A stretch of 40,556 nt of DNA from Nodosilinea sp. LEGE 07088 (GTDB lineage Bacteria; Cyanobacteriota; Cyanobacteriia; Phormidesmidales; Phormidesmidaceae), in NCBI RefSeq assembly GCF_015207395.1, contig NZ_JADEWX010000037.1, forward strand, positions 1 to 40,556. The letters are read 5' to 3'. Below are positions 27,726-35,812 of the stretch, piece by piece; position 1 is the first letter of the stretch; each line of letters starts with the position of its first letter. A model generated the notes under the pieces. The model saw only the letters and a list, made by a program, of their open reading frames with translations, did not search any database and was not told the DNA's origin. Both the position numbers and the translations under genes were made by a program.

Positions 27726-27832
27726 GTTGGATTTGCTCTAACCGCAGGACAACATTGGAGCAGGCGAACCGCTCAAGGTTAGGGGCTCAATCTGCGCTCA
27801 TTCCCTGCAATCCGGTTAATTTGGATGTTATA

Positions 27833-29590
27833 TCACATCCGCTCCAGCACCCGAATGCCGAGCAGCATTAACCCTAGTTTCAGGGTTTTTGCGGTCAGGT
27901 CGCACAGCAGCAGGCGAGAGGTACGCTGGGGTTCGTCGGCCTGCAGGACAGAGCAGCGATCGTAGAACTGGTTGAACTTTTGGCTGAGCTCAAACAAGTA
28001 CTGGCAGAGGCGATTGGGATAAAGCTCTTGGGCCACTTCCCCCAGCACCTCGTCGAGCTGAAGCAGATGACGAGCCAGGGCAAACTCGCTGTCGTCTTCG
28101 AGGTGGATGCGAGCCTCGGCGGGCAGGTGGTCGAGGTCGACATCGCCCTTGCGGCTAATGCCCTGCACCCGCACGTAGGCATAGAGCATGTAGGGAGCGG
28201 TGTTGCCCTGCAGGGCCAGCATCTTATCAAAGCTAAAGATGTAGTTGCTGGTGCGATTTTGGCTCAGGTCCGCATACTTGACCGCGCCAATGCCCACCGC
28301 TTCGGCCACGTTTTGAATAAATGCCTCGGTTTCGTCGCGCTCCTCGGTTTGAATACGGGTTTCCAGGTCTGTGCGAGCGCGGCTGACTGCTTCATCCAGC
28401 AGATCCCTGAGCCGGATCGTTTCACCGGAGCGGGTTTTGAACTTTTTGCCGTCTTCGCCCTGCACCACGCCAAACGGTACGTGGGTGAGTTTGACCTCAG
28501 CCGGAATCCAACCCGCCTTGGCTGCCACCTGAAACACCTGGGCGAAATGGTTGCCCTGCCCGGCATCGACCACGTAGAGCACGCGCTCGGCCCCGTCTTG
28601 CTGGGTGCGGTAGCGAATGGCCGCCAGGTCTGTGGTGGCATAGTTATAGCCGCCGTCGGATTTTTGAATGATCAGCGGCAGGGGGTCGCCGTCTTTATTG
28701 GTGAAGCCATCCACAAAGACAACCTGAGCGCCCTGGTCTTCGACCAGCAGACCCTGCTGGGCTAAATCTTTCACGACATCGGGCAAAAAGGAATTGTAGA
28801 ACGACTCACCCCGTTCCTGAATCGTAATGTCGAGACGGTCATAGAGCTTTTGGAACTCCTGTCGAGACTGCTCGCACAGAGCTTCCCAGGCTTTGCGGGC
28901 GGTGGGTTCCCCGGACTGCAAGCTGACGACGGCCTCGCGGGAGCGAGTCTTGAAGTCGTCGTCGGTATCGAAGCGTTTTTTGGCTTCTTTGTAGAACGCC
29001 ACCAGATCGCCGATATCGACGTTGCCTCCAGCCTCCAGCGCCTCGGGGCAGGCTTCTTTGAGATGGGTAATCAGCATGCCAAACTGGGTGCCCCAGTCGC
29101 CGACGTGGTTGAGACGCAGCACGTCATGGCCCATAAACTCCTGTACTCGGGCAATGGAGTCACCGATGATGGTAGACCGCAGGTGACCTACATGCATCTC
29201 CTTGGCAATATTTGGTGCTGAAAAATCAACGATGACCTTTTGGGGGTGGGCGGTAGGGGCCACTCCCAGTCGTGGGTCAGTCTGCATGGCCCGGAGTTGG
29301 TCTTCTAAATACTGGGTTTTAAAGCGCAGATTGATAAAGCCAGGGCCAGCAATTTCGGGCGGCTCACACAGGTCGCTAACGTCGAGTTGTGCAACAATTT
29401 GGGCGGCGATATCGCGGGGTTTTTGCTGCAGGGGCTTGGCCAGCGCCATGGCCAGGTTGGCCTGGTAGTCGCCAAACTTGGGGTTGCTGGTGGGCACCAG
29501 CATGGGGTCGGTACCAGCCAGGTCGTTGCCAAAGGCGACGACCAGCGCCTGGTCAAACCGGGCGGCGAGTTGTGCAAGTGTAGACTTCAT
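27833..29590 (-). CDS. argS: Arginyl-tRNA synthetase
   Basis: ArgS charges tRNA-Arg. The 585-residue class-I synthetase has the N-terminal additional domain, the HIGH-like motif HVGH at residues 133-136 in [21 protein letters not shown], the segment [24 protein letters not shown] in place of a KMSKS motif, as usual for ArgRS, and a C-terminal DALR anticodon-binding domain ending [26 protein letters not shown]. It converges with pyrG across 107 bp with no obvious terminator hairpin and diverges from the cupin gene over 52 bp. Confidence 0.97.
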   Translation of the reverse strand: MKSTLAQLAARFDQALVVAFGNDLAGTDPMLVPTSNPKFGDYQANLAMALAKPLQQKPRDIAAQIVAQLDVSDLCEPPEIAGPGFINLRFKTQYLEDQLRAMQTDPRLGVAPTAHPQKVIVDFSAPNIAKEMHVGHLRSTIIGDSIARVQEFMGHDVLRLNHVGDWGTQFGMLITHLKEACPEALEAGGNVDIGDLVAFYKEAKKRFDTDDDFKTRSREAVVSLQSGEPTARKAWEALCEQSRQEFQKLYDRLDITIQERGESFYNSFLPDVVKDLAQQGLLVEDQGAQVVFVDGFTNKDGDPLPLIIQKSDGGYNYATTDLAAIRYRTQQDGAERVLYVVDAGQGNHFAQVFQVAAKAGWIPAEVKLTHVPFGVVQGEDGKKFKTRSGETIRLRDLLDEAVSRARTDLETRIQTEERDETEAFIQNVAEAVGIGAVKYADLSQNRTSNYIFSFDKMLALQGNTAPYMLYAYVRVQGISRKGDVDLDHLPAEARIHLEDDSEFALARHLLQLDEVLGEVAQELYPNRLCQYLFELSQKFNQFYDRCSVLQADEPQRTSRLLLCDLTAKTLKLGLMLLGIRVLERM

Positions 29591-29642
29591 AGTGTGTTGA
29601 CCCTAACCCCTGTCCGAAGATCTCCCTAGTTTTAAGCCGCCT

Positions 29643-30098
29643 ATGCCGAGTTCTAACCCGCTGTTGCCAGCTAGTGCGATCGCAGCGCTACCCGAATCTA
29701 TCTTTGTGCATCCTCTCAATCCTAGGGCAATCCGCCACGGTAAGTCGCTGGGCGACGAAACCGGATTGCAGTATCTAGGTGTTCACCTGGTGCGGGTCGA
29801 GCCTGGCCACGATTCGACCCAGCACCACCTGCACCAGGCCGAAGAAGAGTTTATCTACATTCTCTCGGGGCGCGGGGTGGCCGAAATTGGCGAGGAGACC
29901 GTAGAAGTGGGCCCGGGCGATTTTATGGGCTTTGTCACCGGCGGCCCGGCCCACAGCCTCAGCAACCCCTTTGCCGAGGACCTAGTCTACCTGGTGGGTG
30001 GCCTGCGGCTAGAGTTTGACATTTGCGACTATCCCAAAATCAACACTCGCATGTATCGCCGGGGCGAGCGGCGAGAGTATGTGACTTTAGAGGAATGA
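29643..30098 (+). CDS. Cupin-domain protein
   Basis: The 151-residue protein is a single cupin barrel. Motif 1 is visible as VEPGHDSTQHHLHQAEEEFIYILSGRG, with the metal-ligand pattern HHLHxxEEEF, and motif 2 as VGPGDFMGFVTGGPAHSL. The product probably binds a metal and a small ligand; the reaction is unknown. It overlaps the following DUF429 gene by four bases (ATGA), and mnmH follows, so the three may form an operon. Confidence 0.88.
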   Translation: MPSSNPLLPASAIAALPESIFVHPLNPRAIRHGKSLGDETGLQYLGVHLVRVEPGHDSTQHHLHQAEEEFIYILSGRGVAEIGEETVEVGPGDFMGFVTGGPAHSLSNPFAEDLVYLVGGLRLEFDICDYPKINTRMYRRGERREYVTLEE

Positions 30099-30868
30099 GC
30101 GCGGTCTATCACCGATTTCTTGGCGTCGATCTGGGTTGGCAAAGTGGCCCGACAGGATTGTGCTGCCTCAGTCTAGAATGCGGCACTCTCCGGCTAGTGG
30201 CGCTCGATCGCATCCAAAGCGTAGACGATATTCTGGCCTGGATTGCCCACTGGGCTGACGGGTCCACCAACGCCGTGGTCGCTGTGGATGCACCGACGCT
30301 AATCCCCAATGAGACCGGGATGCGCCTGCCCGATCGCCTGGCCCACAAGTACTTTGGCCGCTACGACGCGGGCTGCTACCCGGCCAACCGGGGCCGACCC
30401 TTTGCAGAAAAACTCATTGCCTTTGGTCTAGCGTTGGAAGACCTGGGCTTTCGGCATCAGCCCGACACCAACCCCCAGCCCCAGGGACGGTTTCAGCTCG
30501 AGGTTTTCCCCCATCCGGTGACGGTGCACCTATTTGGTCTGAGCCGGATTCTGAAGTACAAAAAAGGTACCTTGGCCCAGCGTCGTCCCGAACTGGAAAA
30601 GCTGCGACAGTACCAGCTCTCAGTGCTGCCCACCCTGGAGCCTGCTTTGACCCTGAAGGAATCCAATTTGCCGGAAATTCCCACCACCGGGAAAGCGATG
30701 AAGGCCGTGGAAGACCAGCTCGATAGCCTTACCTGCGCCTATGCTGCCGCCCACTGGTGGTATTGGGGCAGAGAACGAAATTGGGTATTGGGCGATGTTG
30801 CCGAGGGCTACATCGTCGTACCGGCTCCGGTTAACGGGCCGCCCCAGCCCGCTACACTAAAGCCTTAG
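30095..30868 (+). CDS. DUF429 family protein, predicted RNase H-like nuclease
   Basis: The 257-residue protein begins FLGVDLGWQSGPTGLCCL, the first strand and acidic residue of an RNase H-like fold, and contains VVAVDAPTLIPNETGMRLPDRLAHKYFGRYDAGCYPANRG, a signature of the DUF429 family. A C-terminal EDQLDSLTCAYAAAHWWYWG supplies another conserved Asp. Activity has not been shown for this family as far as I know. I chose the ATG at 30095, overlapping the cupin stop codon, because the fold starts right after it. Confidence 0.85.
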   Translation: MSAVYHRFLGVDLGWQSGPTGLCCLSLECGTLRLVALDRIQSVDDILAWIAHWADGSTNAVVAVDAPTLIPNETGMRLPDRLAHKYFGRYDAGCYPANRGRPFAEKLIAFGLALEDLGFRHQPDTNPQPQGRFQLEVFPHPVTVHLFGLSRILKYKKGTLAQRRPELEKLRQYQLSVLPTLEPALTLKESNLPEIPTTGKAMKAVEDQLDSLTCAYAAAHWWYWGRERNWVLGDVAEGYIVVPAPVNGPPQPATLKP

Positions 30869-30895
30869 GAACCCAGAAATTTCCTCCACTCGCCC

Positions 30896-31972
30896 ATGCC
30901 AAAGCCCCTCGATATTGATGATTTTCTGCAAGGCTCTGGCCCGATTCTGGATGTGCGCAGTCCGGGAGAATATGCCCAGGGGCACATTCCTGGGGCAGTG
31001 AGCTTTCCGCTTTTTAGCGATACCGAGCGCGCCCAGGTGGGTACCTGCTACAAGCAGGTGGGCCGCGACTCGGCGGTAGAGTTGGGGTTCGACATCGCTG
31101 GCCCCAAGTGCGGCGAGTTCATTCGCACGGCCCGGGCACTAGCCCCCGATTCGCAAAGCGATCCGTTTCGGCATCGCCAGTTGCGGGTGCACTGCTGGCG
31201 CGGCGGCATGCGCAGCGGCGGCATGGGCTGGATTTTGGAACTGGCCGGGTTCACGGTTTACACCCTAGCGGGCGGCTATAAAGCCTACCGCCGCTGGGTG
31301 CGCGAGACCCTGGCAATACCCAAGCCGATCGCGATTTTAGGCGGCATGACCGGCAGCGGTAAGACCTTAATTTTGCAAGCGCTAGCCGATCTAGGGGAAC
31401 CCGTGCTGGATTTAGAGGCCCTAGCCCACCATCGCGGCAGCAGCTTTGGGGCACTGCTGCTGCCGCCCCAGCCCTCCACCGAGCACTACGAAAATTTGCT
31501 GGCCGAGCAGTGGGCCAAGTTCCCACTCGATAGTCAAGGACTGACCCCAAAGGGGCAACGCCCGATCTGGCTAGAGGCGGAGAGCCGTCGGGTGGGTACC
31601 TGCCGCATTCCCAACGAGTTGTTTACCCAGATGGAGGCAGCCCCGGCCATTGAGGTGGTGCGATCGCTCGACGAACGTCTCGATCTACTGGTAGATATCT
31701 ACGGCGAAGCCGCTACCGCTGAGCTGGTTGACGCCACCGAACGCATTCGCAAGCGGTTGGGGGGCGATCGCACCCAGACGGCGGTGCAGCATATCCAGAT
31801 CGGCAATCTGCGAGCCGCCTGCGCCATAATCTTGGACTATTACGATCGCGCCTACCGCCACGATCTGGAGCGACGCCATCGAGCAATTCCCAAACTCGAT
31901 GTCAGTGGTTTGTCGCCTGCGGCCAGCGCCCGGCTTTTAGTCGAGCGCTGGCCGCAGCTGTGCCCACATTAG
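30896..31972 (+). CDS. mnmH: tRNA 2-selenouridine synthase MnmH
   Basis: MnmH replaces sulfur by selenium at the wobble 2-thiouridine of certain tRNAs, through a geranylated intermediate. The 358-residue protein has an N-terminal rhodanese domain (ILDVRSPGEYAQGHIPGAVSFPL) with catalytic Cys100 in HCWRGGMRSGG, then a P-loop domain with GGMTGSGKT at residues 149-157 and later IWLEAESRRVG. All key residues are present. Selenium use would need selenophosphate synthetase, not seen here. It starts 27 bp after the DUF429 gene. Confidence 0.94.
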   Translation: MPKPLDIDDFLQGSGPILDVRSPGEYAQGHIPGAVSFPLFSDTERAQVGTCYKQVGRDSAVELGFDIAGPKCGEFIRTARALAPDSQSDPFRHRQLRVHCWRGGMRSGGMGWILELAGFTVYTLAGGYKAYRRWVRETLAIPKPIAILGGMTGSGKTLILQALADLGEPVLDLEALAHHRGSSFGALLLPPQPSTEHYENLLAEQWAKFPLDSQGLTPKGQRPIWLEAESRRVGTCRIPNELFTQMEAAPAIEVVRSLDERLDLLVDIYGEAATAELVDATERIRKRLGGDRTQTAVQHIQIGNLRAACAIILDYYDRAYRHDLERRHRAIPKLDVSGLSPAASARLLVERWPQLCPH

Positions 31973-32015
31973 CGGATTAGGTCGATGACACCGGCTCGTT
32001 TCCCAGACTTGAGGG

Positions 32016-32351
32016 CTAGGAATTGGGCTCAGCCGTCACGCTTGTCGCACCATCGACGGTCATGGCGATTTTCTTAGCTTGCTCCAGCACACCCGCAGCA
32101 TCAGGGTTGTACTTCAGCACTACGGTAGAGCCAGTTTGGGCGACCCAAAGCCCCACATTGTCAGACAGCCCTGCATCGTCAAAGGCCTTAGCCACCCGCT
32201 TAGCCAGACCGCTTTCATCAAACTTGCCATCTAAGCCCACCTTAGCCGGGTCAATCTGAGCCGCAGAAGCCGCCTGCTTAACATTGACGCTAGGGGTAGC
32301 CTGCGCTTTTTCTTCTTCTTTTTTGCCAAATAGCTTGCCTAGAAAACCCAT
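32016..32351 (-). CDS. Small protein with a BON-like C-terminal domain
   Basis: The 111-residue protein starts MGFLGKLFGKKEEEKAQ, a short amphipathic and charged N terminus like those of YgaU/BON-LysM proteins, then AAQIDPAKVGLDGKFDESGLAKRVAKAFDDAGL and a beta-rich end with VVLKYNPDAAGVLEQAKKIAMTVDGATSVTAE, which resembles a BON domain. No signal peptide is visible. I chose the ATG at 32351 because AGGAG lies nine bases upstream; the reading from 32390 adds 13 unsupported residues. The BON assignment is tentative. Confidence 0.7.
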   Translation of the reverse strand: MGFLGKLFGKKEEEKAQATPSVNVKQAASAAQIDPAKVGLDGKFDESGLAKRVAKAFDDAGLSDNVGLWVAQTGSTVVLKYNPDAAGVLEQAKKIAMTVDGATSVTAEPNS

Positions 32352-32652
32352 GACATATCTCCTGTGAATCGAACCAACTGACTGTAGCACCCGCGCGACT
32401 TAACCTAAGCACATGGGATGAACCCTCGGCTCAGCGCCTCAGCCACACTGGGCTTGAAATCTATCAGTAGATAGTAAAGGACTGATCAAGGGGCACCAAG
32501 AATCTCCGGATAGAGGTACGTTCTAGGTCTTTAGGCAGAAGCTGTGGGGAGCAATGGAGGGAAGGCTTTGGGCTAGAATAAGAGACTTGACCATGCGATC
32601 GCCATCGTCCGGTTCGCCTCTACTTCAAACACTATTGCCCCACAGGTCTGCC
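32352..32652. other. Divergent intergenic region before leuC
   Basis: These 301 bases separate the divergent BON-like and leuC genes. No gene is convincing; an in-frame extension of leuC to 32554 lacks family similarity. A TAGAAT hexamer at 32574-32579 could be the leuC -10 element but has no good -35. I see no leucine-codon-rich leader or T-box. Confidence 0.4.
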
Positions 32653-34065
32653 ATGAGTAAGGGTACGCTATTCGACAAAGTTTGGGATTTACACACCGTT
32701 GGCACCTTGTCATCGGGGCAGACCCAGCTCTTCATTGGTCTGCATCTGGTCCATGAGGTCACCAGCCCCCAGGCCTTTGCCATGGTGCGCGAGCGGCAGC
32801 TAAAAGTCATGTATCCCCAGCGCACCGTCGCCACCGTAGACCACATCGTGCCGACCGAAAGCCAGGCCCGTCCCTTTGCTGACCCCCTGGCCGAAGCCAT
32901 GATGCAAGCGCTAGAGCAAAACTGCCAGGAACACGGCATCCGCTTTTACAACATTGGCTCCGGTAGCCAAGGCATTGTCCATGTGATCGCCCCCGAGCAG
33001 GGGTTGACTCAACCCGGTATGACCATTGCCTGCGGCGACAGTCATACCTCGACCCACGGCGCTTTTGGGGCGATCGCCTTTGGCATCGGCACCAGCCAGG
33101 TGCGCGACGTGCTAGCCTCCCAGACCCTCGCCCTAGGCAAACTTAAGGTTCGCCGCATCGAGGTCAACGGAGAACTCTCCTCCGGTGTCTACGCCAAAGA
33201 TGTTGTCCTACATATCATCCGTAAACTCGGAGTCAAGGGCGGCGTGGGCTATGCCTACGAATTTGCAGGTACCACCATTGAAGCCATGTCGATGGAAGAG
33301 CGGATGACCCTGTGCAATATGGCAATCGAAGGCGGGGCCCGCTGCGGCTACGTCAACCCTGACCCAACTACCTATGACTACCTACAGGGGCGCGATTTTG
33401 CCCCCCAAGGAACGGCATGGGATGAGGCCGTCAGCTGGTGGAACACCCTACGCAGCGATACCGATGCTCAGTACGACAACGTGGTGGTCTTCGATGCCGC
33501 TGACATTGCCCCCACCGTTACCTGGGGCATTACCCCTGGCCAGGGCCTCGGCGTGGATGAAACGATGCCTGCCCTCGAAAGCCTGCCGGACGACGAGCAG
33601 GTACTGGCCCAAGAAGCCTTTGCCTATATGGACTTTACCCCTGGCCAAAGGATTAAGGGTACGGCCATCGACGTGTGCTTTATTGGCAGCTGCACCAACG
33701 GGCGGCTCAGCGATCTGCGAGAAGCCGCTAAGGTAGCCCAAGGACGCACCGTCGCCACAGGTGTGAAAGCCTTTGTGGTACCTGGTTCAGAACGAGTCAA
33801 GCAGGAGGCTGAGGCCGAAGGGCTCGATCAGGTCTTTACCGCTGCGGGCTTTGAGTGGCGAGAGGCAGGATGCTCGATGTGTCTGGCGATGAACCCAGAC
33901 AAACTCCAGGGACGACAGATTAGCGCCTCATCGTCTAACCGCAACTTCAAGGGGCGTCAGGGCTCTGCCTCAGGGCGCACTCTACTCATGAGCCCAGCCA
34001 TGGTGGCCGCAGCGGCTGTGGCCGGTCAGGTGACTGATGTACGTGACTATATAACTGCCTCCTAA
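32653..34065 (+). CDS. leuC: 3-isopropylmalate dehydratase large subunit
   Basis: LeuC with LeuD isomerises 2-isopropylmalate to 3-isopropylmalate in leucine synthesis. The 470-residue protein is aconitase-like, with [30 protein letters not shown], and iron-sulfur ligands Cys347 ([14 protein letters not shown]), Cys407 and Cys410 ([11 protein letters not shown]). Numbering matches well-studied LeuC proteins, which supports the ATG at 32653 ([14 protein letters not shown]) over the upstream starts. leuD does not follow; the next gene is a Crp/Fnr regulator 278 bp away. Confidence 0.97.
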   Translation: MSKGTLFDKVWDLHTVGTLSSGQTQLFIGLHLVHEVTSPQAFAMVRERQLKVMYPQRTVATVDHIVPTESQARPFADPLAEAMMQALEQNCQEHGIRFYNIGSGSQGIVHVIAPEQGLTQPGMTIACGDSHTSTHGAFGAIAFGIGTSQVRDVLASQTLALGKLKVRRIEVNGELSSGVYAKDVVLHIIRKLGVKGGVGYAYEFAGTTIEAMSMEERMTLCNMAIEGGARCGYVNPDPTTYDYLQGRDFAPQGTAWDEAVSWWNTLRSDTDAQYDNVVVFDAADIAPTVTWGITPGQGLGVDETMPALESLPDDEQVLAQEAFAYMDFTPGQRIKGTAIDVCFIGSCTNGRLSDLREAAKVAQGRTVATGVKAFVVPGSERVKQEAEAEGLDQVFTAAGFEWREAGCSMCLAMNPDKLQGRQISASSSNRNFKGRQGSASGRTLLMSPAMVAAAAVAGQVTDVRDYITAS

Positions 34066-34343
34066 GGCTGCTCCAGTTTTCTCCCAGGGGTAGTATTGCA
34101 AACAGCCAAAATAGGCTCAATTAGTGCGGCAAATCACAAGTTTTAATGAGCTATTTGCCCAGCCTTAACCTAAGGTGGGCAGTTTCTTAATGTCGGGCGT
34201 TGACCATGGGCTTGGGAACGTTGCTAGGAACATGGGGTCTGGGCCGTTGGCAGCCTAGGCACTGACTAAGCGCCACAGATGAGCTAGTTGTCGATGACTG
34301 TGGCCGATCTGGCAGCCTACCTGGGTGAACTCTAGGTACTTCT

Positions 34344-35030
34344 GTGTCTGTAATCGCAACGTCTGCTACCCGCAATTCCCCCCTTGACTCCCACAGCCAC
34401 CAAACCTTTATCCAGCTCCTAGAGCAGTTATATCGAGAGCGCGCTCTGGTCTTCTACGGAGCCGGGCGATCGATCCCGCTACGGGAGGATGAAGTGTTAA
34501 TCATTTGTCGCGGTGTTGTGCAGCTATTTACTATTCAGCAAGACGGTAGCGAAACGCTCCTGGGCCTGGCTGGGCCGTCCATGCCGGTGGGTTTACCCTT
34601 GACCACTGTCGACCCCTACTGGGCAAATGCCCTCACCGATGTAGATGTGCTGACGTTACCGATGGCCGAGATCGAGGGGTCATCCGTGCTGATGGCAGGC
34701 ATGTTCCGCAATGTGACCCTACGGATGCAGCAGGCTGAAGCATGGCTTGCTCTCTCGGGCAAGCGCCTGGTCGCCGATCGCCTGCAGCAGTTCTTACTCA
34801 TGCTGGCCAAAGACTTTGGCCAGGTTGAACCCAGCGGCATTCGCATTCCTATGCGGCTGACCCACCACCAGTTGGCGACGGCCATTGGCACCACCCGGGT
34901 CACCGTTACACGTTTGCTCAAAGACTTTAAGCTCGAAGGCTGGCTCACTATCGACCAGCGTCATGTAGTGCTGCGGCTCGATCCTCGATTTCCGGCCAAT
35001 CAGCTGATCACCCCGATCATCCGGCGCTAG
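34344..35030 (+). CDS. Crp/Fnr-family transcriptional regulator
   Basis: The 228-residue protein has an N-terminal cyclic-nucleotide-binding-like beta barrel (LREDEVLIICRGVVQLFTIQQDGSETLLGL), a long dimer helix (RMQQAEAWLALSGKRLVADRLQQFLLMLAKDF), and a winged helix-turn-helix LTHHQLATAIGTTRVTVTRLLKDFKLEGWLTI. The recognition helix is close to that of NtcA, suggesting related DNA targets. It lacks the Cys cluster of Fnr, and the canonical cAMP-contact residues are not evident. The start is a GTG at 34344 with AGG nearby. It is not NtcA itself. Confidence 0.9.
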   Translation: MSVIATSATRNSPLDSHSHQTFIQLLEQLYRERALVFYGAGRSIPLREDEVLIICRGVVQLFTIQQDGSETLLGLAGPSMPVGLPLTTVDPYWANALTDVDVLTLPMAEIEGSSVLMAGMFRNVTLRMQQAEAWLALSGKRLVADRLQQFLLMLAKDFGQVEPSGIRIPMRLTHHQLATAIGTTRVTVTRLLKDFKLEGWLTIDQRHVVLRLDPRFPANQLITPIIRR

Positions 35031-35093
35031 TGGTTTGATGAGCTGATTGGCCCCAACTTGCCAGGCCAGACTATGGTTCCGACCTGAGGAGAT

Positions 35094-35774
35094 TTAGCCG
35101 CCCATGGCGGCCAGAGCGATCGCCGCTGGGTAGATGCGGTGCTCCTGCGTTTGAATGCGCGCCTGGAGGGTAACCGCCGTATCTTGCATCTGCACAGGCA
35201 CAGCTGCTTGCATCACAACCGGGCCACTGTCAACAGCCAGTTCGACGTGGTGAACCGTACAGCCCGATAGCGTCACCCCCGCCGCCAAAGCCTGCTCTAC
35301 AGCTTTGAGACCGGGGAAGCTGGGCAGCAGGCTGGGGTGGATATTCAAAATTCGCTGCGGAAAGGCGTCGATTAAGACCGATGTCACACAGCGCAGCCAG
35401 CCAGCCATAATCACCCAGTCCACATCGTGAGCCTGAAGAGCTTGCACAATATCTCCGTCGAGGGCTTCGCGACTGGCATAGTCTCGATGGTTGAGCAGCA
35501 CCGTAGGCAATCCTAACCGCGTCGATCGCACAGCGACACCAGCCTGGGGATTGTTGTACACCACCACCTGAATCTGAGCATGGAGCTGGCCAGATTGGAT
35601 ACTCTGGGCGATCGCCGCCAAATTGGTACCGGCCCCCGAGGCCATCACCCCCAACCGCAACGGTTGCCTAAAGCGAGGCCAAACCGTTGGCAACGGCGGC
35701 GAAATCATAGCCTCGGGAGTTTCTAGCATGGCGTCAGAAATGGCAGCAGGAAATCGGGGAATGAGGACTATCAT
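35094..35774 (-). CDS. purN: Phosphoribosylglycinamide formyltransferase PurN
   Basis: PurN transfers a formyl group from 10-formyl-tetrahydrofolate to GAR in purine synthesis. The 226-residue protein has LRLGVMASGAGTNLAAIAQ, the folate-site loop, the catalytic pattern NIHPSLLPSFPG, and VHHVELAVDSGPVV with the catalytic Asp. The first 35 or so residues are extra compared with the minimal enzyme; ATG codons at residues 16 and 23 are possible starts and none has a strong Shine-Dalgarno. It is divergent from the metalloprotease gene with only 38 bp between. Confidence 0.93.
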   Translation of the reverse strand: MIVLIPRFPAAISDAMLETPEAMISPPLPTVWPRFRQPLRLGVMASGAGTNLAAIAQSIQSGQLHAQIQVVVYNNPQAGVAVRSTRLGLPTVLLNHRDYASREALDGDIVQALQAHDVDWVIMAGWLRCVTSVLIDAFPQRILNIHPSLLPSFPGLKAVEQALAAGVTLSGCTVHHVELAVDSGPVVMQAAVPVQMQDTAVTLQARIQTQEHRIYPAAIALAAMGG

Positions 35775-35812
35775 ATGACAACATAAAAATCCCCTGGGTT
35801 AGGGAGAAAGGA

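Noticed and set aside
27980-28765. 261-codon plus-strand ORF opposite argS
   Set aside because: It is fully antisense to the conserved argS reading frame and is a by-product of GC-rich codon use.
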